DNA from: Qipengyuania gaetbuli
GTDB lineage: Bacteria; Pseudomonadota; Alphaproteobacteria; Sphingomonadales; Sphingomonadaceae
Direction of reading: 5' to 3'
Assembly (NCBI RefSeq): GCF_009827315.1
Contig: NZ_WTYF01000004.1
Location: forward strand, 1,798,001 to 1,862,000
Length of the DNA stretch: 64,000 bases
Shown here piece after piece: positions 35,356 through 44,126 of this stretch. The position numbers were made by a program, and so were the translations under genes. Under the pieces are notes generated by a model, which saw only the letters and a program-made list of their open reading frames with translations, made no database searches and was not told the DNA's origin. The stretch's first letter is position 1; every line of letters begins with the position of its first letter.

Positions 35356-35889
35356 TCAGGCTTCTTCGGTGTTCTCGTAATATTGCGGCGCATGTTCGCG
35401 CAGCACGTCGAGGATCTTCTCGAGCGCGGTCGCTTCGTCGGTCTTCTCCATCGCCGCGAGTTCGCGGGCGAGACGGCTGGATGCCGCTTCGAAGATCTGG
35501 CGTTCCGAATAGCTCTGTTCCGGCTGGTCGTCCGGGCGGAACAGGTCGCGGGTCACCTCGGCGATCAGGACGATTTCGCCCGAATTGATCTTCGCTTCGT
35601 ATTCCTGGGCGCGGCGCGACCACATGGTGCGCTTCACCTTGGGCTTGCCCTTCAGGGTTTCCATCGCTTCCTTGAGCGTCTTGTCCGACGACAGCTTGCG
35701 CATGCCGATCGATTCGACCTTGTTGACCGGAACGCGCAGCGTCATGCGTTCCTTCTCGAAGCGGAGCACGTAGAGGTCGAGCTGCATGCCGGCGATTTCT
35801 TCGCTCTGCAGTTCGATGACACGGCCAACGCCGTGCTTGGGATAGACAACGTAGTCGCCAACGTCGAAGGCATCAGCCTTGCTCGCCAT
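35356..35889 (-). CDS. carD: CarD family transcriptional regulator
   Basis: The 177-residue protein has the N-terminal RNA polymerase interaction domain (FDVGDYVVYPKHGVGRVIEL, with LRVPVNK and IGMRKLS) and a helical DNA-binding C-terminal domain with the conserved WSRRAQEYEAKINSG. CarD binds RNA polymerase beta and stabilises open complexes, often at rRNA promoters. A long 322-base region precedes it, with a TATAAT at 36058-36053 on the minus strand. A GANTC site touches the start codon. Confidence 0.93.
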   Translation of the reverse strand: MASKADAFDVGDYVVYPKHGVGRVIELQSEEIAGMQLDLYVLRFEKERMTLRVPVNKVESIGMRKLSSDKTLKEAMETLKGKPKVKRTMWSRRAQEYEAKINSGEIVLIAEVTRDLFRPDDQPEQSYSERQIFEAASSRLARELAAMEKTDEATALEKILDVLREHAPQYYENTEEA

Positions 35890-36211
35890 GAATCAATCCT
35901 TTCTCGGGGTGGAAGGCTTGGCCAAGCGGCAAAAAAGACCTGTCCGCACCCGGGGGGAGGCATGCGGCATAACGGTCGACTTGCGGATTGGTTGCTCTTC
36001 CGGCCCTTTCGATTCTCACATCTGGCCGGGAGCACACCGGCGCAGTTGTTGCATTATATAGCACAGCTTGTGGATTATTGCGAGTCTTTGACGCTTTCGG
36101 GCCCGGGCAATCGAATCTTCCGATTGCGCACGGGCCATCGCTGCCAGCCGCGCGGAGCCGGCTTCTCGAGTCAGCAGGGAATGCAGCTGCGCCGGAAGGC
36201 GCCGGCGGCGA
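35890..36211. other. 322-base intergenic region between carD and fdxA
   Basis: No gene is supported here. The region holds a perfect -10 hexamer for carD (TATAAT on the minus strand, 36058-36053), which would give a leader of about 155 bases. A one-mismatch DnaA box, TGTGGATTA, lies at 36070-36078. Five GANTC sites lie at 35890, 36011, 36082, 36113 and 36168. A stable hairpin (36100-36136) has an interrupted stem and no T run. Open frames crossing it are chance. Confidence 0.5.
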
Positions 36212-36550
36212 TCAGTCGCCTTCGCCGGGTTCGGTGCTGAAGTACTTGTCGAACTTGTCCTCTTCACCCTTGTGATCGTCGGCGTCGGCCGGCGGTTCCT
36301 TCTTCTGGGTGATGTTCGGCCATTCGGCGGAATACTTGGTGTTCAACTCCAGCCACTTCTCGAGATTGTCCTCGGTATCGGGCAGGATCGCCTCGGCCGG
36401 GCATTCGGGTTCGCACACGCCGCAGTCGATGCATTCCGACGGGTTGATGACGAGCATGTTCTCGCCCTCGTAGAAACAGTCGACGGGACAGACCTCGACG
36501 CAATCGGTGTATTTGCATTTGATGCAGGCGTCGGTGACGACGTAGGTCAT
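36212..36550 (-). CDS. fdxA: 7Fe-type ferredoxin FdxA
   Basis: The 112-residue protein matches Azotobacter-type ferredoxin I, with a [3Fe-4S] and a [4Fe-4S] cluster. It begins [20 protein letters not shown] and then has [28 protein letters not shown] and AEAI. It is a small cytoplasmic electron carrier. It is encoded between an S4 RNA-binding protein and CarD, an order conserved in many alphaproteobacteria. The gap to the S4 gene is 28 bases. Confidence 0.95.
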   Translation of the reverse strand: MTYVVTDACIKCKYTDCVEVCPVDCFYEGENMLVINPSECIDCGVCEPECPAEAILPDTEDNLEKWLELNTKYSAEWPNITQKKEPPADADDHKGEEDKFDKYFSTEPGEGD

Positions 36551-36578
36551 GGTGCGATAATTCCCTGTCTCGCTTTGG

Positions 36579-36857
36579 CTAAGGTGCTGCTATTCCGCTT
36601 TGCCCGCCCGGGTCAAGTTCGCGATAGCAGGCCGCTGCTTCGCGCGGCGGACCGCGGCGCGTCGGCAACTCCACAACCTCGATCAGGCGCACCGCGTTCC
36701 CCAGCGGGAGAGTGAGCACATCACCGATGGCAATGTCCCGGCTGGCACGCGTCACGCGCTCGCCATTGCGGCGGATGTGCCCCTCTTCGACCAGCCTCTG
36801 AGCCGCGCTTCGTGTGCGCGCGAAGCGCAGGAAGCACAGCAGGCGGTCGATCCGCAC
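36579..36857 (-). CDS. S4-domain RNA-binding protein (Hsp15-like)
   Basis: The 92-residue protein starts at a GTG (36855-36857) 2 bases after the helicase stop. It is almost entirely an S4 domain ([48 protein letters not shown]), like Hsp15, which binds blocked 50S subunits. It is probably co-translated with the helicase. The open frame to 36977 overlaps the helicase gene and is rejected. Confidence 0.86.
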   Translation of the reverse strand: MRIDRLLCFLRFARTRSAAQRLVEEGHIRRNGERVTRASRDIAIGDVLTLPLGNAVRLIEVVELPTRRGPPREAAACYRELDPGGQSGIAAP

Positions 36858-36859
36858 TC

Positions 36860-39376
36860 TCAGCCTTGTTTCATGAGGTCGGCAAGGCCGGCAAAGGCGC
36901 TGCCTTCGCGCGGTTTCGCCGGTGCGGGCGCTGGGCGCTGGTTCTGCTTGCGCCGTGCCGAGGGGCGCCATTCCCACTGGTCGGGACGCGGCGGTCCGAA
37001 GGTGCCTTCGGCCAGCGGGCGGGCGCGCTGGACGCGAAAGCCTGCCTGGCCCAGCAGGCGCTCGGCGTTCTTTTCCTCCAGCCCGATCGAGATGGGCAGG
37101 GCAAGGTCGAGCGCGAAGCGCCGCTTCCCGCCGGCCTTGGTCCGCGCATCGTGCGCGGCGCGGAAGATCTTTTCCGCCAGGTCCAGCCGGATCGCCTGCG
37201 TCCCGGCATGGCGGTATCCCGACGGAAGCTTCTTCGCATCCGGAATGACCGGGAGCATCGCGTCCTGCAGCGGGCGCCGGTCGATGCCGAGGGCTGCGAG
37301 CAGCTGGCGCGGTGCGGGCTTGAGCAGCAACGGCGAATAGATGTCGAGCGCGCCGAAAGTCACGCCGATCTTGCGCAGGAAGGGGCGCATTTCCTTGGGC
37401 AGGTGTTCGAGCCCTGCCTTTTCGCGGGTGACGAAACCGTGCCCGGCGATGAGGTTGAGCAGCAGCGCGCGCGCCTGCGACCCGGCATCGGGATTGGTGG
37501 CGGCAACATGCATCCGGTGCAGCGGTTCGAGCGGTTCGAGCTTGCCGTCGAGCCAGGTGCCGAGCGCGGCCATCAGCGTCTTGCGCGATGCCTCGGGCAA
37601 GGTTGCTAGCTCGCGTGCGGGCTCGAGCTCCGGCTTTAGTTGTCCGTCACGCGAGTTGAGCTTGGCCAGCATGTGGCCCTTCCACCGGATCGCCCCGCGC
37701 GACAATTCCACGTCCGCCATATCCGAGGCGGCGAGCGCTTCGGCGCGTTCGCCCAGGATGCGCGGCAGGGCCTTCTCGGCTGCAGCCAGCAGCATCTTGC
37801 GGTCGGCGTGGTTGGCGGCCTGGTCGACGACGAAGCGGAACCCTTCGACATGGCCGAGCGCCTCGTCCTCGACGCGCAGCACGCCTTCTGCATCCAGCGC
37901 GATGGGGAGCAGCCCCGCGTCCTGTCCCAGCGATTTCATCAGGATTGCCGTCCTCCGGTTCACGAATCTTTCGGTCAGCCGCGCATGGAGCGCATCCGAC
38001 AGTTTTGCTTCCACGCCTCTTGCCCGTGACGCCATTTCGTCACGCGCCAGCACCCAGTCGGGACGCTGGCAGATATAGGCCCAGCTGCGAATCGCGGCGA
38101 TCCGCCCCTGGAGCGTATCGATGTCGCCGCTTGTATTGTCGAGTTCCGAGATCCGCGCGGCAACGTAGTCCGCGCCGATATAGCCCTCCTGCAGATCCTG
38201 CCACAGGCGTGCGACGAAGCGGGCGTGCACGTCGGGCCCGCGCTGGCGGAAATCGGGCAGCGAACAGGCTTCCCAGAAGCGCCTCACCTTGCCGTGCCTG
38301 CGGATCGTGGCGGCAAAGGGCTCCTCGGCCAGCCGTTTCAGCGTGGCGAGGTCGATTGCCTCGGGCGCGAGCCGCAAGGCTTCGTGGGCCGGAGGCGTCT
38401 CGAGATCGGCGATGAGCGTCGCGAGCGAATCGAACCGCGGCTCCGCCTCGCGCCAGAACAGCTTGGTGATCGGGGCGAAGCGGTGCTCCTCGATCGCGTA
38501 AATCTCTTCCTCGGTGAATTCGGGCGAGGGGCCGAACTTGCCGCCCGCTCCGGCAAGCGTGCCGAAAGTGCCGTCGCGCTGGTGGCGCCCTGCACGCCCG
38601 GCGATCTGCGCCATCTCTGCGGGATGCAGCCGCCGCATGCGCACCCCGTCGAACTTGGTCAGGCCGGCAAAGGCGACATGGTTCACGTCGAGGTTGAGGC
38701 CCATGCCGATGGCGTCGGTGGCGACGATGTAATCCACCTCACCATTCTGGAACAATTCGACCTGTTTGTTGCGCGTTTCCGGTGAAAGTGCGCCCATGAC
38801 CACGGCGGCGCCACCGCGAAAGCGGCGCAGCATCTCGGCGACCGCATAGACCGCTTCGGAACTGAACGCGACGACGGCACTGCGCGGAGGCAGGCGCGAA
38901 AGCTTGCGCGGGCCGATATGGGTGAGGGTGGAAAAGCGCGGCCTGGCAGAGATCTCCGCCTTGGGTACCAATGCGCGAACCATCGGCTCCAGCGTGGCTG
39001 CGCCGAGGATCATGGTTTCCTCACGTCCCCGCGCATTGAGCAGGCGGTCTGTGAAAACATGCCCCCGCTCACGGTCGGCCGACAATTGCGCCTCGTCCAG
39101 CGCGACGAAGGCCCGCTCGCCCGCATCGCGCGGCATCGCCTCCGCCGTGCAGCACAGATAGCGCGCCTCGGGCGGCTCGATCCGCTGTTCGCCGGTGATG
39201 AGCGCGACCGACTTCTCGCCCTTGATCGCCACGACCCGGTCGTAGACCTCGCGGGCGAGCAGGCGCAGCGGGAAACCGATCGCACCGCTCGAATGCGCGC
39301 ACATGCGCTCGATGGCGAGGTGGGTCTTGCCGGTATTGGTGGGCCCGAGGACCGCCTTGATCGGGGCGTCGTTCAC
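36860..39376 (-). CDS. Suv3-like DExH/DEAD-box RNA helicase
   Basis: The 838-residue protein has two RecA domains with VLGPTNTGKTH (Walker A), ALDEAQLSAD (DEAQ box), and QIAGRAGRHQRDG (motif VI). A long C-terminal region follows with a Suv3-type segment and a basic tail (SARRKQNQRPAPAPAKPRE). Homologous mitochondrial SUV3 unwinds RNA for degradation, so a role in RNA turnover or ribosome work is likely. The adjacent S4 protein supports an RNA role. It is the first gene of the helicase-S4-fdxA-carD series. Confidence 0.88.
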   Translation of the reverse strand: MNDAPIKAVLGPTNTGKTHLAIERMCAHSSGAIGFPLRLLAREVYDRVVAIKGEKSVALITGEQRIEPPEARYLCCTAEAMPRDAGERAFVALDEAQLSADRERGHVFTDRLLNARGREETMILGAATLEPMVRALVPKAEISARPRFSTLTHIGPRKLSRLPPRSAVVAFSSEAVYAVAEMLRRFRGGAAVVMGALSPETRNKQVELFQNGEVDYIVATDAIGMGLNLDVNHVAFAGLTKFDGVRMRRLHPAEMAQIAGRAGRHQRDGTFGTLAGAGGKFGPSPEFTEEEIYAIEEHRFAPITKLFWREAEPRFDSLATLIADLETPPAHEALRLAPEAIDLATLKRLAEEPFAATIRRHGKVRRFWEACSLPDFRQRGPDVHARFVARLWQDLQEGYIGADYVAARISELDNTSGDIDTLQGRIAAIRSWAYICQRPDWVLARDEMASRARGVEAKLSDALHARLTERFVNRRTAILMKSLGQDAGLLPIALDAEGVLRVEDEALGHVEGFRFVVDQAANHADRKMLLAAAEKALPRILGERAEALAASDMADVELSRGAIRWKGHMLAKLNSRDGQLKPELEPARELATLPEASRKTLMAALGTWLDGKLEPLEPLHRMHVAATNPDAGSQARALLLNLIAGHGFVTREKAGLEHLPKEMRPFLRKIGVTFGALDIYSPLLLKPAPRQLLAALGIDRRPLQDAMLPVIPDAKKLPSGYRHAGTQAIRLDLAEKIFRAAHDARTKAGGKRRFALDLALPISIGLEEKNAERLLGQAGFRVQRARPLAEGTFGPPRPDQWEWRPSARRKQNQRPAPAPAKPREGSAFAGLADLMKQG

Positions 39377-39563
39377 GCATGCCTAGGTGGCAGCGCCCCC
39401 CGCCATGCGCAACCGCCCGTCGCCCGATACGCGCAATTGACCGCATTCCCGACGAAAAGACGTCGCGGTTAAGGCGATCTTTACCTTGATTCCGCCATGG
39501 ATTAGGTCGCTTTACGAATGCACGGGCTGGGCGCTGCCATGCGCTCGCGACGGAGGGTTTCAG

Positions 39564-41171
39564 GTGTACGAGTCCGACGAGGACGAGGGACCGCAATCGG
39601 TATCGATGCTTGCTGGCGGCTCCGCAGGGGCGGCCGCAATCGCCATGCCCGGCGCACAGGCGACGTCTTCCACTTCCCGTTTTTCGCTTGGCACGCTTCG
39701 CGACCAGCTGTTCGCGCGGATTGAAACGCTCGACATCGCGCCGGATCTCGGCGCCGACATCGGATCGAAGCGCTGGTTCCGCGGTCTTGGCACATTCGTC
39801 GGCCTGTCGGTGGTCGCGCTGGCTTTCTGGCCCGACTTCGCCCCGCTCGAGGCGGCCTCGCCGCTGCCCGACGACAAGCCGGTGCTCGACGAATACCACA
39901 GCCAGGCGATCCTGCCGCTGGCGCTCGGCGCCGATACCGGCCGCCGCATGGGCCCGAGCAACCTTGTGCGCCCGCTGGCGGAAGCGCCCGAGCGGCCGCA
40001 GCTGCAGATGCTCGCCACGCTTTCCTCGCCCGACAGTTTCGAGCGAACGCTGCTGCGCGCAGGGGTCGGCCGCGACGAGGCGCGCCAGGTGCTGTCCATG
40101 GTGCAGGGCGCCATCCCGCTCGGCGAGCTCGAACCGGGTACGCAGATCGACATCACGCTGGGCCGCCGGCCTGCACCGGGCGTATCGCGCCCGCTCGAAG
40201 ACCTCACGTTCCGCGCGCGGTTCGACCTCGAACTGTCGGTCTCGCGTCTCGATCCGGGAGCCGAACTGACGCTGGCGAAGAAGGCCATCCGCGTCGACGA
40301 CACGCCGCTGCGCATCCGCGGCACGGTGGGTGACAGCCTCTACCGCTCCGCCCGCGCGGCCGGTGCGCCATCGAGCGCGATCCAGGCCTATCTCAAGGCG
40401 CTTTCGCAGCAGGTGAATCTCGAACGCGACGTGCGCGCCACCGACAGCTTCGACATCATCGTCTCGCATCGCCGCGCCGCTACAGGCGAGCGGCAGGCGG
40501 GCCAGCTGATCTTCGCCGGGCTCGAACGCGGCTCGCGCACGCCGATCCAGCTGATGCGCTGGGGCAAGGACGGCCAGTTCTACGAAGCTTCGGGCGTGGG
40601 TGAGGAACGCGGCGGCCTCGTCGCGCCGGTGCCCGGGCGCATGTCCTCCAGCTTCGGCATGCGGCGCCACCCGATCCTCGGCTATCGGCGCATGCATTCG
40701 GGCGTCGACTTCAAGGCCGGGCACGGCACGCCGATCGTCGCCGTGACCGACGGGCAGGTGACCGGTGCGGGCCGCATGGGCGGCTGCGGCAATGCGGTGC
40801 GCCTGCGCCATGCAGGCGGGATCGACACGCGTTACTGCCACATGAGCCGCATTGCGGTGAACCGCGGGCAATCGGTGCGGCGCGGGCAGGTCATCGGCTA
40901 TGTCGGCTCGACTGGCCTGTCGACCGGTGCCCACCTCCATTACGAAATGTACCGCAGCGGCCGCGCGGTGAACCCGGCCTCGGTCAAGTTCGTCACCCGC
41001 GCCCAGCTGTCGGGTGCAGAGCTGCAGCGCTTCCGCGAAACGCTGCGCCGGATCAAGACGGTGGAGGCAGGCGCCGCGCTCGAAGACCTCGCGCCCACGG
41101 CCGAGGAAATCGCCAGCGAAACGCCCCTGCGCGAAATCGACAAGCTCGACGCGCCCAAGACGGTCGGCTGA
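39564..41171 (+). CDS. M23 peptidoglycan endopeptidase with N-terminal membrane anchor
   Basis: The start is taken as the GTG at 39564, which has GGAGGG 7 bases upstream and gives 535 residues. A TTG at 39486 would add 26. A membrane segment lies at about residues 72-92 (GTFVGLSVVALAFWPDF). A central region like OapA/SPOR-less LytM proteins follows. The M23 domain is at about residues 360-470, with HSGVDF and GAHLHYE supplying the zinc ligands, so it looks active. It probably cuts peptide cross-links. It precedes hemB on the same strand. Confidence 0.87.
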   Translation: MYESDEDEGPQSVSMLAGGSAGAAAIAMPGAQATSSTSRFSLGTLRDQLFARIETLDIAPDLGADIGSKRWFRGLGTFVGLSVVALAFWPDFAPLEAASPLPDDKPVLDEYHSQAILPLALGADTGRRMGPSNLVRPLAEAPERPQLQMLATLSSPDSFERTLLRAGVGRDEARQVLSMVQGAIPLGELEPGTQIDITLGRRPAPGVSRPLEDLTFRARFDLELSVSRLDPGAELTLAKKAIRVDDTPLRIRGTVGDSLYRSARAAGAPSSAIQAYLKALSQQVNLERDVRATDSFDIIVSHRRAATGERQAGQLIFAGLERGSRTPIQLMRWGKDGQFYEASGVGEERGGLVAPVPGRMSSSFGMRRHPILGYRRMHSGVDFKAGHGTPIVAVTDGQVTGAGRMGGCGNAVRLRHAGGIDTRYCHMSRIAVNRGQSVRRGQVIGYVGSTGLSTGAHLHYEMYRSGRAVNPASVKFVTRAQLSGAELQRFRETLRRIKTVEAGAALEDLAPTAEEIASETPLREIDKLDAPKTVG

Positions 41172-41211
41172 GATTGCGCCGCCGCCGCGATTGCGGCAGA
41201 CGGTGCGCATC

Positions 41212-42210
41212 ATGACCAACGCTTCCTATCCCGCCACGCGGATGCGCCGCACTCGCGCCCACGACTGGAGCCGCAGGATGCACCGCGAAACGGTGCTGAC
41301 CCCGGCCGATCTCATCTGGCCGCTCTTCGTCACCGAAGGCACGGGGGTGGAAGAGCCTGTCGCGAGCCTGCCGGGCGTTTCGCGCTGGTCGATCGACGGG
41401 ATTGCGAAACGCGCGCGGGAAGCGGTCGAACTCGGCATTCCCTGTATCGCGCTGTTCCCGAACACGCCGCAGGGCAAGCGTAGCGACGACGGGGCCGAAG
41501 CGCTCAACCCGGACAATCTCATGTGCCGGGCGATCAAGGCAGTGCGCGATGCCTGCGGCGGCGATATCGGCATCCTCACCGATGTCGCGCTCGACCCCTA
41601 TACAAGCCACGGGCAGGACGGGCTGATCGATGCGAATGGCTATGTCCTCAACGACGACACTGTCGCGGTGCTGGTCGACCAGGCGGTCACGCAGGCCGAA
41701 GCCGGGGCCGATATTGTTGCGCCCTCCGACATGATGGACGGCCGCGTGAAGGCGATCCGCATGGCGCTAGAAATGAACGGCCATCCCAACGTCCAGATCA
41801 TGAGTTACGCGGCGAAATACGCCTCGGCCTTCTACGGCCCGTTCCGTGACGCCGTGGGGTCCGGCGGCCTGCTCAAGGGCGACAAGAAAAGCTACCAGAT
41901 GGATCCTGCCAACGGCGACGAGGCCCTGCGCGAAATCGCGCTCGACATCGCCGAAGGTGCGGACAGCATCATGGTCAAGCCGGGGCTTGCCTATCTCGAC
42001 GTGATCTGGCGCGCGAAGCAGCAGTTCGGCGTGCCCGTCTTCGCCTACCAGGTCAGCGGCGAATACGCGCTGATCGAAGCGGGCGCGGCAGCCGGTGTCG
42101 GCGACCGCGAGGCGCTGCTCATGGAAAAGCTCGTCGCCTTCAAGCGCGCCGGCTGTTCGGGCGTGCTGACTTATCACGCGCCGCTGGCAGCCCGACTGCT
42201 GAATGGCTGA
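41212..42210 (+). CDS. hemB: delta-aminolevulinic acid dehydratase (porphobilinogen synthase)
   Basis: The 332-residue enzyme joins two 5-aminolevulinate molecules into porphobilinogen. The Schiff-base lysines are in MSYAAKYASAFYG and IMVKPGLAYLD. The metal region reads DVALDPYTSHGQDG and lacks the zinc-binding cysteines, so it belongs to the magnesium-dependent type. The start ATG at 41212 fits the family; the open frame from 41014 is in the M23 gene. Its stop overlaps the first GNAT gene by 8 bases. Confidence 0.96.
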   Translation: MTNASYPATRMRRTRAHDWSRRMHRETVLTPADLIWPLFVTEGTGVEEPVASLPGVSRWSIDGIAKRAREAVELGIPCIALFPNTPQGKRSDDGAEALNPDNLMCRAIKAVRDACGGDIGILTDVALDPYTSHGQDGLIDANGYVLNDDTVAVLVDQAVTQAEAGADIVAPSDMMDGRVKAIRMALEMNGHPNVQIMSYAAKYASAFYGPFRDAVGSGGLLKGDKKSYQMDPANGDEALREIALDIAEGADSIMVKPGLAYLDVIWRAKQQFGVPVFAYQVSGEYALIEAGAAAGVGDREALLMEKLVAFKRAGCSGVLTYHAPLAARLLNG

Positions 42211-42751
42211 GTTCCGGCACGAAACCGACCGGCTGGTCCTGCGCGACTGGCGCGAGGAGGACTGGGGGCCGTTCTGGGCGGCGACCAACACGCCTGCAGT
42301 CATGCGCTGGCTGGGCGGCGTTGCCGACGATGCCAAGCGTCAGGGTGCACAGGACCGCCTGCTGTCCTACACCCGCGACCACGGCCACACCTTCTGGGTG
42401 GTCGAGCGCAAGGACGACGGCGAAATCCTCGGCTTTTGCGGGCTCAAGCGCTGCAACCAGCAGGGCGGGCCGATCGGCATGATGGAAGTGGGCTGGCGCC
42501 TGCGCGAAGATGCCTGGGGCAAGGGCTATGCGAAGGAAGCGGCCAAGGCCTCGCTCGACCTCGCTTTCGAGCGTTTCGGCGCGAACGAGGTCGTGGCGCT
42601 CACCGTCATGGGCAACGAGGGCAGCTGGGGGCTCATGAAACGGCTCGGCATGCGCCGGCGCGAGGATCTCGATTTCGCGAACGCCGATTTCGACAAAGAT
42701 AATCCCGTCATCATCGTCTATTCGATCGCGCGCGGCGATTGGCATGGCTGA
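42203..42751 (+). CDS. GNAT family N-acetyltransferase (RimJ/RimL type), copy 1
   Basis: The 182-residue protein opens with ETDRLVLRDWREED, the RimJ/RimL-type start. The acetyl-CoA-binding segment is LREDAWGKGYAKEAAKA, followed by NEGSWGLMKRLGMRRRED. Targets of this group include protein N-termini and small molecules; none can be assigned. It overlaps hemB and the second GNAT gene by the same 8-base string ATGGCTGA. Confidence 0.88.
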   Translation: MAEFRHETDRLVLRDWREEDWGPFWAATNTPAVMRWLGGVADDAKRQGAQDRLLSYTRDHGHTFWVVERKDDGEILGFCGLKRCNQQGGPIGMMEVGWRLREDAWGKGYAKEAAKASLDLAFERFGANEVVALTVMGNEGSWGLMKRLGMRRREDLDFANADFDKDNPVIIVYSIARGDWHG

Positions 42752-43301
42752 CATCATCGCCGAAACCGACCGCCTGATCCTGCGCACCATCGAGGAGAGC
42801 GACGCGGCCGAGCAATACCGACTGCTCAACACGCCGGCGGTCATGGCCCGGCTGGGCGGCCCCAAGGAACTGCACGAAATCGAGGCGAAGCACGCCAAGG
42901 CGATCCAGTGGTACGCCACGCGCGGCTTCAGCTTCCTGATGCTGGTCGAAAAGGACACAGGCGAACTCGTCGGCCATGCCGGCATCAAGCTGGTCGACAA
43001 CCCGCTGGCGAAGAACCAGGGCGATCACGAGATCGGCTGGCTCATCCGCGAGGACCGCTGGCGACGGGGCTATGCCGAAGAAGCGGTGCGCGCGATTCTC
43101 GACTGGGCCTTCGGGCGCGTGGATGCACCCCAAGTCGTCGCTCTGACCAGCGACCTCAACGTGGCCAGCTGGAAGCTGATGGAAAAGCTCGGCATGGTCC
43201 GGCGCGAAGATCTCGATTTCGAGGACCCGAACTTTCCGCCAGAGGACCGTAAGACCATCCTCTACAGCATGACAAAAGACCAATGGGAGAATGCCCAGTG
43301 A
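42744..43301 (+). CDS. GNAT family N-acetyltransferase (RimJ/RimL type), copy 2
   Basis: The 185-residue protein is a diverged tandem paralogue of the preceding gene. It shares ETDRLILRTIEESD, IREDRWRRGYAEEAVRA and LNVASWKLMEKLGMVRREDLDF. It overlaps gene copy 1 by 8 bases and the carbonic anhydrase gene by 4 bases (GTGA). The tandem arrangement suggests a duplication followed by divergence. Confidence 0.88.
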   Translation: MADIIAETDRLILRTIEESDAAEQYRLLNTPAVMARLGGPKELHEIEAKHAKAIQWYATRGFSFLMLVEKDTGELVGHAGIKLVDNPLAKNQGDHEIGWLIREDRWRRGYAEEAVRAILDWAFGRVDAPQVVALTSDLNVASWKLMEKLGMVRREDLDFEDPNFPPEDRKTILYSMTKDQWENAQ

Positions 43302-43864
43302 CCAGGCCCGGCGTCAATATCGTACCGATCCACGGCAAGGTTCCGAACATCCACGAGAGCGCCTTCATCGCGCCGGGCTGCACGATCATCGGGGACGTGA
43401 CGATCGGGGCGGGAAGCTCGATCTGGTACAATTGCGTGCTGCGCGCCGATGTCAGTCGCATCGTCATCGGCGAGCGGACCAATGTGCAGGACGGCAGCGT
43501 GCTCCACTGCGACCCGCCGCGTCCGGGCGATCCCGATGGCTCGCCTCTCATCATCGGCGACGACGTGCTGATCGGGCACATGGCGATGGTCCACGGTTGC
43601 CGGATCGAGGACCGCGGCTTCGTTGGCCTTGGCGCGATTGCCATGAACAAGGCCGTGATCGGCAGCGACGCCATGCTGGCAGCAGGCGCTATGCTGACCG
43701 AGGGCAAGGTCATGGGCGCGCGCGAGCTGTGGGGCGGCCGCCCGGCGCGCAAGATGCGCGATCTCGACGACATGGCCGTGGCCGGCATGCGCATGGGCAC
43801 GGCGCATTACGCCGAGAACGCGAAGCATCACGCTGCCGCCGTTGATGAAGCGCTCAAAGGCTGA
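43298..43864 (+). CDS. gamma-carbonic anhydrase-family hexapeptide protein
   Basis: The 188-residue left-handed beta-helix protein carries the zinc histidines in VLHCD and IGHMAMVHGC. Hexapeptide repeats (CTIIGDVTIGAGSSIW, RADVSRIVIGERTNVQDG) are evident, as is the C-terminal MRMGTAHYAENAKHH. Family members are carbonic anhydrases or related zinc/iron proteins such as PaaY/YrdA. The GTG start overlaps the upstream stop (GTGA) and has GGGAG at a suitable distance. An ATG at 43283 lacks a ribosome binding site. Confidence 0.9.
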   Translation: MTRPGVNIVPIHGKVPNIHESAFIAPGCTIIGDVTIGAGSSIWYNCVLRADVSRIVIGERTNVQDGSVLHCDPPRPGDPDGSPLIIGDDVLIGHMAMVHGCRIEDRGFVGLGAIAMNKAVIGSDAMLAAGAMLTEGKVMGARELWGGRPARKMRDLDDMAVAGMRMGTAHYAENAKHHAAAVDEALKG

Positions 43865-44126
43865 GCTTCCCGAAGCCGGCGAACTGCTCGCCCTGCTCGA
43901 TGATCGGCAGCGTCTCGCCGTCCGGGTCACGCCCGGCGCGCGCAGCGAGGCGGTGACGATCGAGGATGGCCGCGTGCTCGTGAAAGTGCGCGCCAAGCCG
44001 CAGGACGGCGCGGCGAACGATGCAGTCATCCGGCTACTTGCCCACGCGCTCGGCATTGCGCCGTCGCGGGTCGAGATGTTGTGCGGCGCGACTTCGCGCG
44101 AGAAGCTTTTCCGGGTCGAGGCCTAG
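43845..44126 (+). CDS. DUF167 (YggU-like) protein
   Basis: The 93-residue protein has the DUF167 signature RLAVRVTPGARSEAV, then VLVKVRAKPQDGAANDAVIRLLA and TSREKLFRV. The function is unknown across bacteria. The ATG at 43845 lies inside the carbonic anhydrase gene (20-base overlap). Its stop overlaps the convergent DUF1993 stop in a CTAG palindrome. Confidence 0.88.
   Translation: MKRSKAELPEAGELLALLDDRQRLAVRVTPGARSEAVTIEDGRVLVKVRAKPQDGAANDAVIRLLAHALGIAPSRVEMLCGATSREKLFRVEA

Noticed and set aside
36100..36136. Hairpin between fdxA and carD as the fdxA terminator
   Set aside because: The stem is interrupted and no T run follows on the minus strand, so it is listed only as a structure in the gap.
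39069..41219. 716-residue open frame on the minus strand
   Set aside because: It is antisense to the M23 peptidase and part of the helicase gene, both supported by motifs, and is rich in His and Arg without any domain.
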